A DNA stretch of 58,397 nt, taken from Myxococcus vastator (lineage in GTDB: Bacteria > Myxococcota > Myxococcia > Myxococcales > Myxococcaceae). Below are positions 25,832-34,381 of this stretch, piece by piece. How positions within the stretch are numbered: the stretch's first letter is position 1; every line of letters starts with the position of its first letter. The stretch spans positions 1 to 58,397 of the forward strand of contig NZ_JAAIYB010000002.1 in the NCBI RefSeq assembly GCF_010894475.1. Reading direction: 5' to 3'. The position numbers were made by a program, and so were the translations under genes. The notes beneath the pieces were generated by a model. That model made no database searches. It was not told the DNA's origin and worked only from the letters and a program-made list of their open reading frames with translations.

Positions 25832-28312
25832 ATGAGTGAGAAGCGTTGGTCGGAGCGGTTCGAGGGCGCCATGGGCCGCCTGGCGGTGCGGAACCACCGG
25901 AAGCCCTTCCAGGCGCTGCTCCTGGCCCTGGTGCTCACCGTGCTCGGCGCGTACTTCGCCAGGACGCTGACGCTCAACGCGGACTTCGTGGGGCTGCTGC
26001 CGAAGAACTTCCCCAGCGTTCAGGACATCGAGAAGCTGCGCAAGCGCTTCGGTGGCCAGGGCAACGTGGTGGTGGTGGGGATGGGCGCGGACCCGGAGGT
26101 GCTCAAGCGCTTCGCGGACGACCTGGCGCCGAAGTTGGGGGCGCTGTCGGAGATTCGCTACGTCTCCCACCAGCGGCCCCGGGCCTTCTTCGACGAGCAC
26201 TCGCTCTACTACGTGGACGTCGAGGACCTGGAGACCATCCAGGAGCGCATCGACGCGCGCATCCTCTGGGAGAAGCAGCAGGCCAACCCGCTCTTCGTCT
26301 CGCTGTTGGAGGAGGACCCGCCGTCGGTGGACTTCGCCGACATCGAGCAGAAATACACCGGCCGCGCCAACCAGCGCCTCTCCGGCCAGGGCGACCTCTA
26401 TTACATCAACCCCACCGAGCGCATGGTGGTGCTGATGGCGAAGCCCCGGGGCAGCGCCGCGGACCTGAACTACTCGAAGACGGTCGTGACCCAGGTGGAG
26501 GACTTCCTGGCGCAGCAGGACCTGTCGAAGTACGGGCCCGGCTTCAAGACGGCCGTCACCGGCACCTTCAAGAAGAAGATTGATCAGCAGCGCGTCATCG
26601 TCAGCGACCTGGCGAGCGCGTCCACGCTGGCCATGGTGCTGCTGCTGGCGTACCTGGCCTTCCACTTCCGCAGCGCGCTGTCGGTGGGCCTCACCATGGC
26701 GCCGGTGATGGCGGGCCTGGGGTGGACGTACGGCTTCGTGGGGCTGGCCTACGGGCAGGTGAACCTCCTGACGGGCTTCCTGGCGGCGGTGCTGGGCGGC
26801 CTGGGCGTGGAGCACGGCATCCACCTGCTGGGGCGCTACACGACGCTGCGCTCGGAGGGGATGGACTCCGAGGAAGCGGTGGATGAGTCCTTCCGGCACA
26901 CCGGCTTCTCCGCGCTCATCGCGGCGCTGGTGGCGGCGCTCACCTTCCTCAGCCTGGCCATGTCGGAGTTCAGGGCGTTCCGCGAGTTCGGCATCATCGC
27001 CGCGGTGGGCATGCTGGTGAGCATCTTCTCCTACGTGCTGCTGCTGCCCGCGCTGCTGGGGCTGGCCACGCGCTGGGGCTGGGCGCCGCGGGTGCAGCAA
27101 GCGGAGTCGGCCGGGCCGCTGAGCCTGCTGGCCCGCTGGCTGCCGCGCTCCTACCGGGGCGTGGGGCTCGTGGTAGGCGTGGGCGTGCTGGCGCTGGTGT
27201 CCCAGGCGCACCGCATCTCGTTCAACTACGACTCGCGCACGCTGGAGGACTACAAGCAGGCGTCGGCGGTGCTGGACCAGAAGGTGAACGACATCCTGGG
27301 CTACTCGCAGACGCCGGTGGTGGTGCTCACCGACTCGCAGGAGATGGAGCGCGAGGTGGTGCGCCAGCTGGAGGCGCGCAAGGCGGCGCGGGGCAAGGAC
27401 TCCACCATCGACTTCGTGGGCGCGCTGGATGACCTGGTCCCCAAGCGGCAGGACGAGAAGCAGGCCATCCTGCAGGCCATCTCCACGAAGCTGGAGAAGC
27501 TGGACCCGGAGCGGCTGCCCGAGGACACGCGCATCACGCTGGCGCGCGCGCTGAACATGGCGAAGGCGAAGCCCTTCACCCAGGAGGCCCTGCCCACCAG
27601 CGTGCGGCACCAGTTCGAGAGCCTGGATGGCAGCACGGGCGGCGTGGTGCTGGTGTACGCCGGTGGCGTCAGCCTGTCGGACGGCGAGGGCACGCGGAAG
27701 TTCGCCAAGGAGGTGCGTGGCCTGCAGATGCCGGACGGCAGCCAGGTGTCGGCGGCGGGCGAGGCGCTCATCCTGGCGGACATCCTGGACATGGTGTCGC
27801 GCGAGGGGCCGCGCATCCTGGCGGCGGCGGTGCTGAGCGTGCTGGTGGCCATGTGGCTGACGCTGGGCAAGCTGCGCACCGCGCTCATCTGCATGTTGCC
27901 CACGCTGCTGTCCGTCATCGGCCTGGTGGGGCTGATGTCGCTGCTGGGGCTGCAGTTCAACTACCTCAACATCATGGTGCTGCCGGTGCTGGTGGGCACC
28001 ACGGTGGACGCGGGCGTGCACCTGGTGCAGCGGCTGGGCGAGCGCGGCGCGGACTTCGTCTCCGTGTACGCGGAGACGGGCCGGGCGATTACGGGCGGCC
28101 TGCTGACGAGCGCCATCGGCTTCGTCGCGCTCATCCTGGCGAAGCACCCGGGCCTCAACTCCATCGGGGACCTGGCCAACCTGGGCTTCGGCATCAACCT
28201 GGTCATCGTGCTGCTGGGCTTCCCGTCGCTGCTGCTGATGGTGGAGCGCTGGCGCCGCAAGCACAGCACGTCTCCGGATGAGCAGACCGAGCAGCCCGCG
28301 CCGGAGGCGTGA
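25832..28312 (+). CDS. MMPL/RND-family transporter, paralogue
   Basis: The 826-residue protein is a clear paralogue of the divergent neighbour (shared starts of segments: GRLAVRNHRKPFQALLLALV, NILGYSQTPVVVL-type strands, HPGLNSIGDLANLGF). It has 12 helices with the two periplasmic loops of MMPL/HAE3 exporters. Start at ATG 25832; the 24 upstream residues of the longer frame are not conserved. The pair may arise from duplication and inversion. Likely substrates are hydrophobic molecules such as hopanoids or long-chain lipids, from family knowledge only. Confidence 0.9.
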   Translation: MSEKRWSERFEGAMGRLAVRNHRKPFQALLLALVLTVLGAYFARTLTLNADFVGLLPKNFPSVQDIEKLRKRFGGQGNVVVVGMGADPEVLKRFADDLAPKLGALSEIRYVSHQRPRAFFDEHSLYYVDVEDLETIQERIDARILWEKQQANPLFVSLLEEDPPSVDFADIEQKYTGRANQRLSGQGDLYYINPTERMVVLMAKPRGSAADLNYSKTVVTQVEDFLAQQDLSKYGPGFKTAVTGTFKKKIDQQRVIVSDLASASTLAMVLLLAYLAFHFRSALSVGLTMAPVMAGLGWTYGFVGLAYGQVNLLTGFLAAVLGGLGVEHGIHLLGRYTTLRSEGMDSEEAVDESFRHTGFSALIAALVAALTFLSLAMSEFRAFREFGIIAAVGMLVSIFSYVLLLPALLGLATRWGWAPRVQQAESAGPLSLLARWLPRSYRGVGLVVGVGVLALVSQAHRISFNYDSRTLEDYKQASAVLDQKVNDILGYSQTPVVVLTDSQEMEREVVRQLEARKAARGKDSTIDFVGALDDLVPKRQDEKQAILQAISTKLEKLDPERLPEDTRITLARALNMAKAKPFTQEALPTSVRHQFESLDGSTGGVVLVYAGGVSLSDGEGTRKFAKEVRGLQMPDGSQVSAAGEALILADILDMVSREGPRILAAAVLSVLVAMWLTLGKLRTALICMLPTLLSVIGLVGLMSLLGLQFNYLNIMVLPVLVGTTVDAGVHLVQRLGERGADFVSVYAETGRAITGGLLTSAIGFVALILAKHPGLNSIGDLANLGFGINLVIVLLGFPSLLLMVERWRRKHSTSPDEQTEQPAPEA

Positions 28313-28401
28313 AGGCAGACACCGTTGGCCCCGTGCGCCCGCGCTCGATATGACAGGGGGCCGGGCCGCGAAGGCCCTCAACCCTTCATCAAGGTGGCGT
28401 G

Positions 28402-28674
28402 ATGAGCCGGATGCGGAGCGCGGGTCGCTGGTGGCTGCTGATGGGACTCCTCGGGGCCGCGACCCTGGCGGGGTGTCGTCACTCGGGCGAGCGCGAGGAG
28501 AAGGCGGGTGATACCCGCTGCCCGGAGTCACGCGAGCTCACCTGTCTGGGCGGGACGAACTGCACCATGGACCGCGAGCGCGGCTGCCAGACGTGCCAGT
28601 GCAGGAGCCAGAACGTGCTCGAGCCCACCGACTACCGGCGGCCGGAGGCGATGACGCCGGAGCGGCGTCAGTAG
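28402..28674 (+). CDS. Small Cys-rich lipoprotein
   Basis: The 90-residue product (ATG 28402; GTG 28399 is the alternative) has a lipoprotein signal ending TLAGC, acylated Cys25. The mature part has seven Cys in a compact pattern (RCPESRELTCLG, NCTMDRERGCQTCQC) that suggests a disulfide-knotted module like antistasin or trypsin-inhibitor-like domains. This could be a protease inhibitor, but I cannot confirm the fold. Confidence 0.65.
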   Translation: MSRMRSAGRWWLLMGLLGAATLAGCRHSGEREEKAGDTRCPESRELTCLGGTNCTMDRERGCQTCQCRSQNVLEPTDYRRPEAMTPERRQ

Positions 28675-28708
28675 GTCGTCACAGTGGGCCGCCCGCGCGC
28701 GGGCCGTG

Positions 28709-29581
28709 TCAGCAGCCGAGCACGGGATAGTCCGCGGGGCGCAGGAGGAGGCGCCACGCGCTCCCTTCGCGGAAGAGCAGCCCGGTGACCGCCTGCCCCT
28801 TGAGCCCCACGCGGACCAGGTACTGCGTGTCGCCGCCGACTCGCAGCGAGGCGACGAGGTCCGTGCTGGCCTCGCCGTAGTCCGCGAAGCTGACAACGAG
28901 GGGCCGCCGGTCCACGTAGAGCAATGAGGCGGCGGGGGAGTCAGCTGGCGCGAAAGGTGTCGGGCCCGGGAAGCACTCCAGCCGGGTGAAGGGGCCCTGC
29001 CGCTCCTGGGTGCAGGTGTCCAGCGGGACGCGTGTGTTCTCGCTCTGGCCGTCGCGGCTGGACTCCAGCGTCACGTGCCCCTCGGGCGAGGTCCTCCACC
29101 GGTAGCCAGGGACGGGAAGGCCCTCGGGCGTGAAGGGGTCGGCGCCTTCGTCCACGGGACGCTCGAAGGTGTCAGAGGTCCACTGCCCGGGGACAGGGCG
29201 CTCCGGCGCCGTCCTGGGCGCGGGCAGGCTCACCGTGCCGGTGACGGTGCCCGCCAGGGCCACGAGGTGCTCACCGAGGTCCGGCGTCCCTTCCGCCTGT
29301 GTGTAGACGCCCACGGTGTGGCAGACCGGCGGCAGGCCCGCGTCCTCTTCGCCCGTGCACACGGCCTCCGTCCGCTGGAAGCGCGCCACCGCCAGGCCCC
29401 GCGTGCCGACGAGCGTCATGACCTGGAGCCGTGACGCCACGTCCTCCGGCGCCTGCTCGCCCAGGATGACGCGGGTGGTGCGGCCGGAGACCGCTTCAAG
29501 CTGATACGGCGCGGTCCACCGCTCCTCGGCGGCGGCCCCGAACGAGGCCAACGTGACTCCCAGCACCATGGCGTAGCGCAT
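28709..29581 (-). CDS. Secreted protein, function unknown
   Basis: The 290-residue product starts at ATG 29581 (AGGAGG 5 bases upstream); the longer open frame is not supported. It has a Sec signal peptide with cleavage after ASFGAAA (about residue 18). The mature protein is beta-rich, with several short Pro/Gly segments (RPVPGQWTSDTF, GLPVPGYRWRTSPEG). No catalytic motif is recognised. It lies downstream-facing toward the small Cys-rich lipoprotein gene. Confidence 0.6.
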   Translation of the reverse strand: MRYAMVLGVTLASFGAAAEERWTAPYQLEAVSGRTTRVILGEQAPEDVASRLQVMTLVGTRGLAVARFQRTEAVCTGEEDAGLPPVCHTVGVYTQAEGTPDLGEHLVALAGTVTGTVSLPAPRTAPERPVPGQWTSDTFERPVDEGADPFTPEGLPVPGYRWRTSPEGHVTLESSRDGQSENTRVPLDTCTQERQGPFTRLECFPGPTPFAPADSPAASLLYVDRRPLVVSFADYGEASTDLVASLRVGGDTQYLVRVGLKGQAVTGLLFREGSAWRLLLRPADYPVLGC

Positions 29582-29791
29582 GACATCCTCCTGATGCTGG
29601 CTGGGATAGCAATGCGTGTACCAGGGCCTGGAGGCTCGGACTGCGGCCGGACAGCCACACCCTGGCGTCAGGCCGCCCGCCATGGCGCCCTTCGAGGGTG
29701 TGCCGCCGCGAACGCGCGAACGCGCGAATCCGCCGATTCGGCGCGAAGCCGCGCCCTCCCGAGTCGAGGAGCCGCCGGTTAGCACTGCTCC

Positions 29792-30841
29792 ATGACGAAT
29801 CGAGCGGCATGGACGCGCCGTGGGGCCCTGGCGCTGGCCGGGCTGGGACTGGCCGGTGCCGCGCTGCCCCTGGGCTGCAGACACGCGATGGACGCGACGA
29901 GGACGGACGACATGGAGCGCAAGGACGTGGTGGATGTGGTGGTGGTGGGTGGCGGCCCGGGTGGCTTGAGCGCGGCGCTGGCGCTGGGGCGTGGCCGCAA
30001 GAAGGTCCTGGTGTGCGACGCGGGGACGCCTCGGAACGCGGCGGCGGAGGAGGTGCACACCTACCTCACGCGGGATGGCATCCCGCCCCGGGAGTTCCGG
30101 CGCGTCGCCTGGGAGCAGCTGCGCCCCTATGACGTGGCGCTGCGCGAGGCGCGGGTGCTGAACGTCGAGCGCGCCGGGGCGGTATTCCGCGTGGCGCTCG
30201 AAGGGGGCGACGTGGTGGAGGCGCGCCGGGTGCTGCTGGCCACGGGGATGGTGGACGTGATGCGCGAGCTGCCCGGCTACGGCGACCTGTGGGGCAAGGC
30301 CATCTTCCAGTGCCCGTACTGCCACGGCTGGGAGATTCAGGACCGGGCCTGGGGCGTGCTGGCCGCGAGCGAGATGACGCTCGACTTCGCGGTGATGTTG
30401 ACGGGGTGGACCCGCGACCTGGTGGTGTTCGCGCTGGACGGCTTCGAGGTGCCCGCCGACAAGCGCGCGCTGCTGGAGAAGGCGGGGGTCCGGCTCGAGA
30501 CGCGGCGCATTCGTGGCCTCATCGCGGCCGGGGAGAAGCTGGAGGCGGTGGAGCTGGAGGATGGCACCCGGGTGCCTCGGGAGTTCCTCTTCGACCGTCC
30601 CGCTCAGCGGCAGTCTCCGCTGGTGCTGCGGCTGGGGCTGGAGCTGGACGAGGACGGCTTCGTGAAGCTGAAGGGGCCGGGCGAGACGTCGGTGCCGGGC
30701 ATCTACGCGGCGGGGGACCTCGGCACCCGGATGCAGGCGGCCATCGCGGCGGCGTCCGCGGGGATGATGGCGGCGGGCATGGTGAACCATGAGCTGAACC
30801 TGGAACGGGCGGGCGCCGCGCATGGACCTGCTCAGGGTTGA
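29792..30841 (+). CDS. Tat-type thioredoxin-reductase-like flavoprotein
   Basis: The 349-residue product begins with a twin-arginine-like signal (WTRRGALALAGLGLAGAAL) and Cys29; a cytosolic start at M41 (ATG 29912) is possible. The FAD-binding motif VVVGGGPGGLSAALALGRG lies at about 50-68. The redox-active motif CPYCHGWE gives Cys174 and Cys177. The NADPH motif normally GxGxxA is degenerate (WGVLAASEMTLDF). The C-terminus has the usual second FAD segment VPGIYAAGD. It resembles thioredoxin reductase/alkyl hydroperoxide-type enzymes, but the reductant may be different. The next gene (AraC-type) overlaps or follows closely. Confidence 0.8.
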   Translation: MTNRAAWTRRGALALAGLGLAGAALPLGCRHAMDATRTDDMERKDVVDVVVVGGGPGGLSAALALGRGRKKVLVCDAGTPRNAAAEEVHTYLTRDGIPPREFRRVAWEQLRPYDVALREARVLNVERAGAVFRVALEGGDVVEARRVLLATGMVDVMRELPGYGDLWGKAIFQCPYCHGWEIQDRAWGVLAASEMTLDFAVMLTGWTRDLVVFALDGFEVPADKRALLEKAGVRLETRRIRGLIAAGEKLEAVELEDGTRVPREFLFDRPAQRQSPLVLRLGLELDEDGFVKLKGPGETSVPGIYAAGDLGTRMQAAIAAASAGMMAAGMVNHELNLERAGAAHGPAQG

Positions 30842-30872
30842 GCCCGGGCGCTTCGCTCGCTACGAAGGGGCG

Positions 30873-31751
30873 ATGCCGTCCGAGCCACAAGCGCCGTCCT
30901 GTGGGCCCGATTCGTCGTCGTCGCGCCTGGACTTCGAACAGGGGCGGCTGCCGATATGGGCGGGGCGCCTCCACGTCCACCACCGGGCCGGGCGCGCCAC
31001 CTCCGTGCACGCCTACGCGGTCGTGATGCTGGTGACGCGAGGCGAGTCGAAGATGCGGCACGCGGGGGACCTGGTCGTCAGGGCGGGAGACGTCCACTTG
31101 ATTCCGCCTGGGGACGCGCACGGGGCCGGTGGTTCGAACGCGGAAGGGTGGGGCGTGGCCTTCCATCCGGATGCCCTGGGCGAGGACGGCGGGGGCGCGA
31201 ATCGCCTGGGGCCCTTGCTGCGGGTGCGCCAGGGCTGTCACCCCGTGCTGCGGCCCACGGTGCCGCAGCGCCGGCGGCTGGCGCGGTGGATGCGGCTGCT
31301 GTCGGAGGAGGTGGCGCGCGACGAGCCCGGGCATGAGGAGGCCGCGCGCTCCCTGCTGCGGCTGGTCCTCATCGAACTGGAGCGGATGACGGCACAGACG
31401 GGCGCGAGCGAGCCACCCTCCCTGGGCTTGAGCCGCAAGGCGCTCACGTACATCGAGACGCACTGCCTGGAGCCGCTGTCGCTCGCGCAGGTGGCGAAGG
31501 CGCTGGGGCGCTCCTCCGCGCACGTCGCGGGCGTGGTGCGGCAGGAGACGGGCCGCACGGTGGGCGAGTGGATTCTGGAGTGTCGGATGGCGGAGGCGCG
31601 GCGCCGCCTGCGTGGCACGGACGAGCGCGTGGACATCATCGCGGAGCGCGTGGGCTACGCGGACGTGACGCACTTCATCCGCCAGTTCCGCCGCGTCCAC
31701 GGGGTGACGCCGGCCGCGTGGCGGCGCAAGGCGACGGCGGGGGCGCCATGA
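30873..31751 (+). CDS. AraC-family transcriptional regulator
   Basis: The 292-residue form starts at ATG 30873 with GAAGGGG 2 bases upstream; a start at 30822 (309 residues) would overlap the oxidoreductase gene. The N-terminal half is an AraC-type cupin (about 30-130) with several His (HVHHRAGRATSVHAY). The C-terminal ~100 residues hold two helix-turn-helix motifs, the second ending with VDIIAERVGYADVTHFIRQ and the typical FRRVHGVTPAAWRR. It probably controls the oxidoreductase gene upstream, with which it is co-linear. Effector unknown. Confidence 0.88.
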   Translation: MPSEPQAPSCGPDSSSSRLDFEQGRLPIWAGRLHVHHRAGRATSVHAYAVVMLVTRGESKMRHAGDLVVRAGDVHLIPPGDAHGAGGSNAEGWGVAFHPDALGEDGGGANRLGPLLRVRQGCHPVLRPTVPQRRRLARWMRLLSEEVARDEPGHEEAARSLLRLVLIELERMTAQTGASEPPSLGLSRKALTYIETHCLEPLSLAQVAKALGRSSAHVAGVVRQETGRTVGEWILECRMAEARRRLRGTDERVDIIAERVGYADVTHFIRQFRRVHGVTPAAWRRKATAGAP

Positions 31752-31841
31752 GCCGTCCCCGCCGAAAGTCACGGAGGGGGATGCCGGGACGTGCGGGGGT
31801 GAAGTAAGGGTTCTCCCTGGGCCCGGAGCCGAGGGAGAGCC

Positions 31842-33239
31842 ATGAAGAAGGCGCTGGTCATCGTCGTTGGCGCAGCCGTGCTGCTGCTCGTGTTCATGTT
31901 CGTCGCCGGTGAGCAGCCGCCGGAGCAGCCGGGCGCCAGCGGGGGTGGACGCCAGTTGGACCTGTCGGGCTTCGACCCGGCGCGTGTCACCGGGCTGGAG
32001 CTCTCGGGCGTCCGCAGCGCCACGCTGCAGCGGGACGGCGCTGGGTGGACGGTCGCGGAGCCGGGCTCGCCGGAGAGCCGCTACCTGGCGGACGAGGCGA
32101 TGGTGAAGGGCGCGCTGGAGGCCCTGTCCCGGGTGGCGGGCGCGAAGTTTGTCAGCGGAGAGGCCGACCGGCTGAACGACTTCTGGCTGAATGACGCGCG
32201 TGGGCTGAAGGTCCGCATCCTCCAGGAGGACCGCCCTCCGCTGGCGCTGGTGCTGGGGAAGGATGGGGCGTCGAACGGTGGAACCTACGTGCGCAAGGCA
32301 GCCAACGCGGACGTCTTCGAGCACCCCACGCGGCTGGGCTGGTTGTGGCGCCGGCGCGTCATGGACTGGCGTGACGCGCGGTTGGTGCGCGGGGCGCCCG
32401 AGGACTTCACGCAGCTGGTGTTTCGTGTCGGGGATGATGCGCCGGTGACGGTGACGTCGAGTGGCGCGGCGGGCGGCTGGCGGCTCGCGGAGGGGACGCA
32501 GGTGCCGGAGGGCTTCCGGTTCAGCGCGCGCGGGGTCGAGCAGGTCGTGCGGGACTTGTTGGAGGTCGAGGCGCAGGACGTGCTCGCGGGGGAGGCCGCC
32601 GCGGAGGCGAAGGCCGCGCTCGCCCAGGCGCATGACACGGTGGAGGCGCGCCTGAAGAGTGGGAAGACGGTGGTGCTGCGGCTGGGCCGCGCGGCGGAGG
32701 CCCGGGACACCGTCTTCGTCCAGTTGGAGGGAGATGCGCGGGTGTACGAGGTGTCCGCGGTGTCGGCGGCGCAGATGCGCAAGCGGCTGGTGGACTTCCG
32801 TGACCTGCGCCTGCTGCGGTTCGCGTTGGAGAAGGTGAACCAGGTGCGCATCCAGACCGGTGACACGACGGTGGTGGTGGCGAAGGAAGCGCAGGGCTGG
32901 GTGCTGCGTGAGCCACAGTCGCCGCCGGAGTCCTTCCGGTTCGACGCGTCACAGGTGGAGGCGCGGCTCGTCTGGCTCCAACAGCTCGAGGCCTCGCGCC
33001 TCGTCGATGGAGCGGTGCAGGACGCGCAGGCGGGCCTGTCTCCGCCCGTGGCCTCCGTGGAGGTGCGCGAGGAGGGCGGCGCCGTGCAGACGCTGTGGAT
33101 CGGGAATGAGGTTCCGGACGCGCCGGCGGGTTCCCAGGAGGTGTATGCCCGCGGCTCGCGTGATGGCTTCACCTATGCCGTGGAGGACAGAGCGCGCGCC
33201 TGGGTGGCGCGGGGCCTCGCGCTCTTCAGTGGGCCGTAG
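31842..33239 (+). CDS. DUF4340 membrane-anchored protein
   Basis: The 465-residue product has an N-terminal signal anchor (residues about 4-22, ALVIVVGAAVLLLVFMFVA) and then three similar beta-rich segments of about 120 residues, each starting like LELSGVRSATLQRDGAGWTV, LVFRVGDDAPVTVTSSGAAG and RIQTGDTTVVVAKEAQGW. This repeat pattern is DUF4340. The domain often occurs beside ABC-type gliding/transport genes, but here it stands alone. It is probably periplasmic. Function unknown. Confidence 0.8.
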   Translation: MKKALVIVVGAAVLLLVFMFVAGEQPPEQPGASGGGRQLDLSGFDPARVTGLELSGVRSATLQRDGAGWTVAEPGSPESRYLADEAMVKGALEALSRVAGAKFVSGEADRLNDFWLNDARGLKVRILQEDRPPLALVLGKDGASNGGTYVRKAANADVFEHPTRLGWLWRRRVMDWRDARLVRGAPEDFTQLVFRVGDDAPVTVTSSGAAGGWRLAEGTQVPEGFRFSARGVEQVVRDLLEVEAQDVLAGEAAAEAKAALAQAHDTVEARLKSGKTVVLRLGRAAEARDTVFVQLEGDARVYEVSAVSAAQMRKRLVDFRDLRLLRFALEKVNQVRIQTGDTTVVVAKEAQGWVLREPQSPPESFRFDASQVEARLVWLQQLEASRLVDGAVQDAQAGLSPPVASVEVREEGGAVQTLWIGNEVPDAPAGSQEVYARGSRDGFTYAVEDRARAWVARGLALFSGP

Positions 33240-33254
33240 CGTCTGCGCGAGTTG

Positions 33255-33683
33255 CTAGAGCTCGCTCAGAATCCGTCCGTGCCCATCGATGGCATAGGTC
33301 GCGCCCGCATCCATGATGGGGGCGGCGAGCTCGATTCCGCATCGGGAAAGCCTGGGCAGGAAGCTGACGAAGTAGAGCTGGTCGTCCTGCTTCAATACCG
33401 TCACGTCGTAGGTGCTCCGCTGTGACAGGCACCGTGCCAGTTCCTCGGTGCGGGCCTCCGCCTTGGCGTCCGGGGGAAGGAAGTCGTTCATCGCGACTTC
33501 GAGTGCCGCCATCGCTGGGCCATCCAGGTGCGTTCCCTGCTCCATGGAGTCGGGGAACGTCACCTTCGCTGCCTCCTCCGCGGGGGCTCGCTCGGCCTTG
33601 GGGAGCTTGTAGTAGCCAAACCGGGCGCAGCCGTGCAGCAGGCTTGAGCAGGCAAGGAGCGCGACCAGCGGGAACGTTTTCAT
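33255..33683 (-). CDS. Small lipoprotein, possible immunity partner
   Basis: The 142-residue product starts at ATG 33683, 13 bases after the stop of the JAB-like lipoprotein. The signal ends SSLLHGC (acylated Cys19). The mature part is small and mixed alpha/beta, with no recognised family. Its close spacing to the upstream lipoprotein suggests they work as a pair, for instance toxin and immunity, though this is inferred. The region looks lower in GC than the inositol operon before it. Confidence 0.6.
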   Translation of the reverse strand: MKTFPLVALLACSSLLHGCARFGYYKLPKAERAPAEEAAKVTFPDSMEQGTHLDGPAMAALEVAMNDFLPPDAKAEARTEELARCLSQRSTYDVTVLKQDDQLYFVSFLPRLSRCGIELAAPIMDAGATYAIDGHGRILSEL

Positions 33684-33696
33684 GAGGTGATTCCCA

Positions 33697-34374
33697 TCAT
33701 TCGACGTGCCAGCCCATGCCTTCAAACATCCGGATGTTGCCTCTATCGTCGTACACGTGGCCAATGGGGACCCATTGGCCGTCACGGAGTGCAGCAACAA
33801 TCCGCGTCGCGTAGTTGAAGCTGTACGCGGTACAGGGGGCGTCGCCTCGCTTATGGAAGACGTAGAGCTCGCGCTGAAGCACTCGGCCTGAGCGCGGGGA
33901 CACGGCACGGGTGGGATGCCAGTTGCCACTCAGGTCCGCGGCGGAGAAGCGGGGATTGTGTGGATGCGTGTGGTCGCCGCCCGTGATGATGGCATTCACG
34001 CGTTCCGGGTCGTTGAGGAGCTCGGGCATCGAGCAGGTCTTTGCCTCGCGAGTGTCCGCCCGGTCTCTGAAGTCGGAGAGGTAGCTCAAGTAGAACGCAT
34101 CCTCGTCAGGTGCGTAGTAGTTGAGCGCGCAGTATTCGGAGCCTGCGGGGCCTGCCGAAGCGCCACCCTGTCGGGTCATGAGCTCGCAGCCTGTGGCGGC
34201 GAGTTCCTCTGTCGTCTTGAACGGCCCGGCAAGGGGACCGTCAACCTGGAGCCGACCGTTCTCCAGCCGCCTGACCCGAACGTTGGGGTTGGTTCCGCAC
34301 CCCAGTGCGCCTGTCGAAAGGGCCAGCACGACAGTCCATGCCACCGTCGCGGATAGGGGACCCTGGGGTGTCAT
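33697..34374 (-). CDS. Lipoprotein with JAB-like (DUF4329-like) motif
   Basis: The 225-residue product starts at ATG 34374, 7 bases after the stop of the Cys-phosphatase gene. Its signal ends LSTGALGC (acylated Cys26). The C-terminal half shows GGDHTHPHNPRFSAADL: His135 and His137, Ser144, Asp147, close to the JAMM/JAB pattern (HxH...SxxD), though with a spacing of six rather than the usual seven. DUF4329-type proteins with this pattern occur as toxin C-termini. Its position just after a lipid operon suggests insertion at the 3' end. An isopeptidase-like or toxin activity is inferred, not shown. Confidence 0.6.
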   Translation of the reverse strand: MTPQGPLSATVAWTVVLALSTGALGCGTNPNVRVRRLENGRLQVDGPLAGPFKTTEELAATGCELMTRQGGASAGPAGSEYCALNYYAPDEDAFYLSYLSDFRDRADTREAKTCSMPELLNDPERVNAIITGGDHTHPHNPRFSAADLSGNWHPTRAVSPRSGRVLQRELYVFHKRGDAPCTAYSFNYATRIVAALRDGQWVPIGHVYDDRGNIRMFEGMGWHVE

Positions 34375-34381
34375 CTGTGGC

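Noticed and set aside
25808-28531. Minus-strand frame of 907 codons antisense to the second MMPL gene
   Set aside because: Gln/His/Arg-rich shadow; the plus strand has twelve membrane helices and a clear paralogue.
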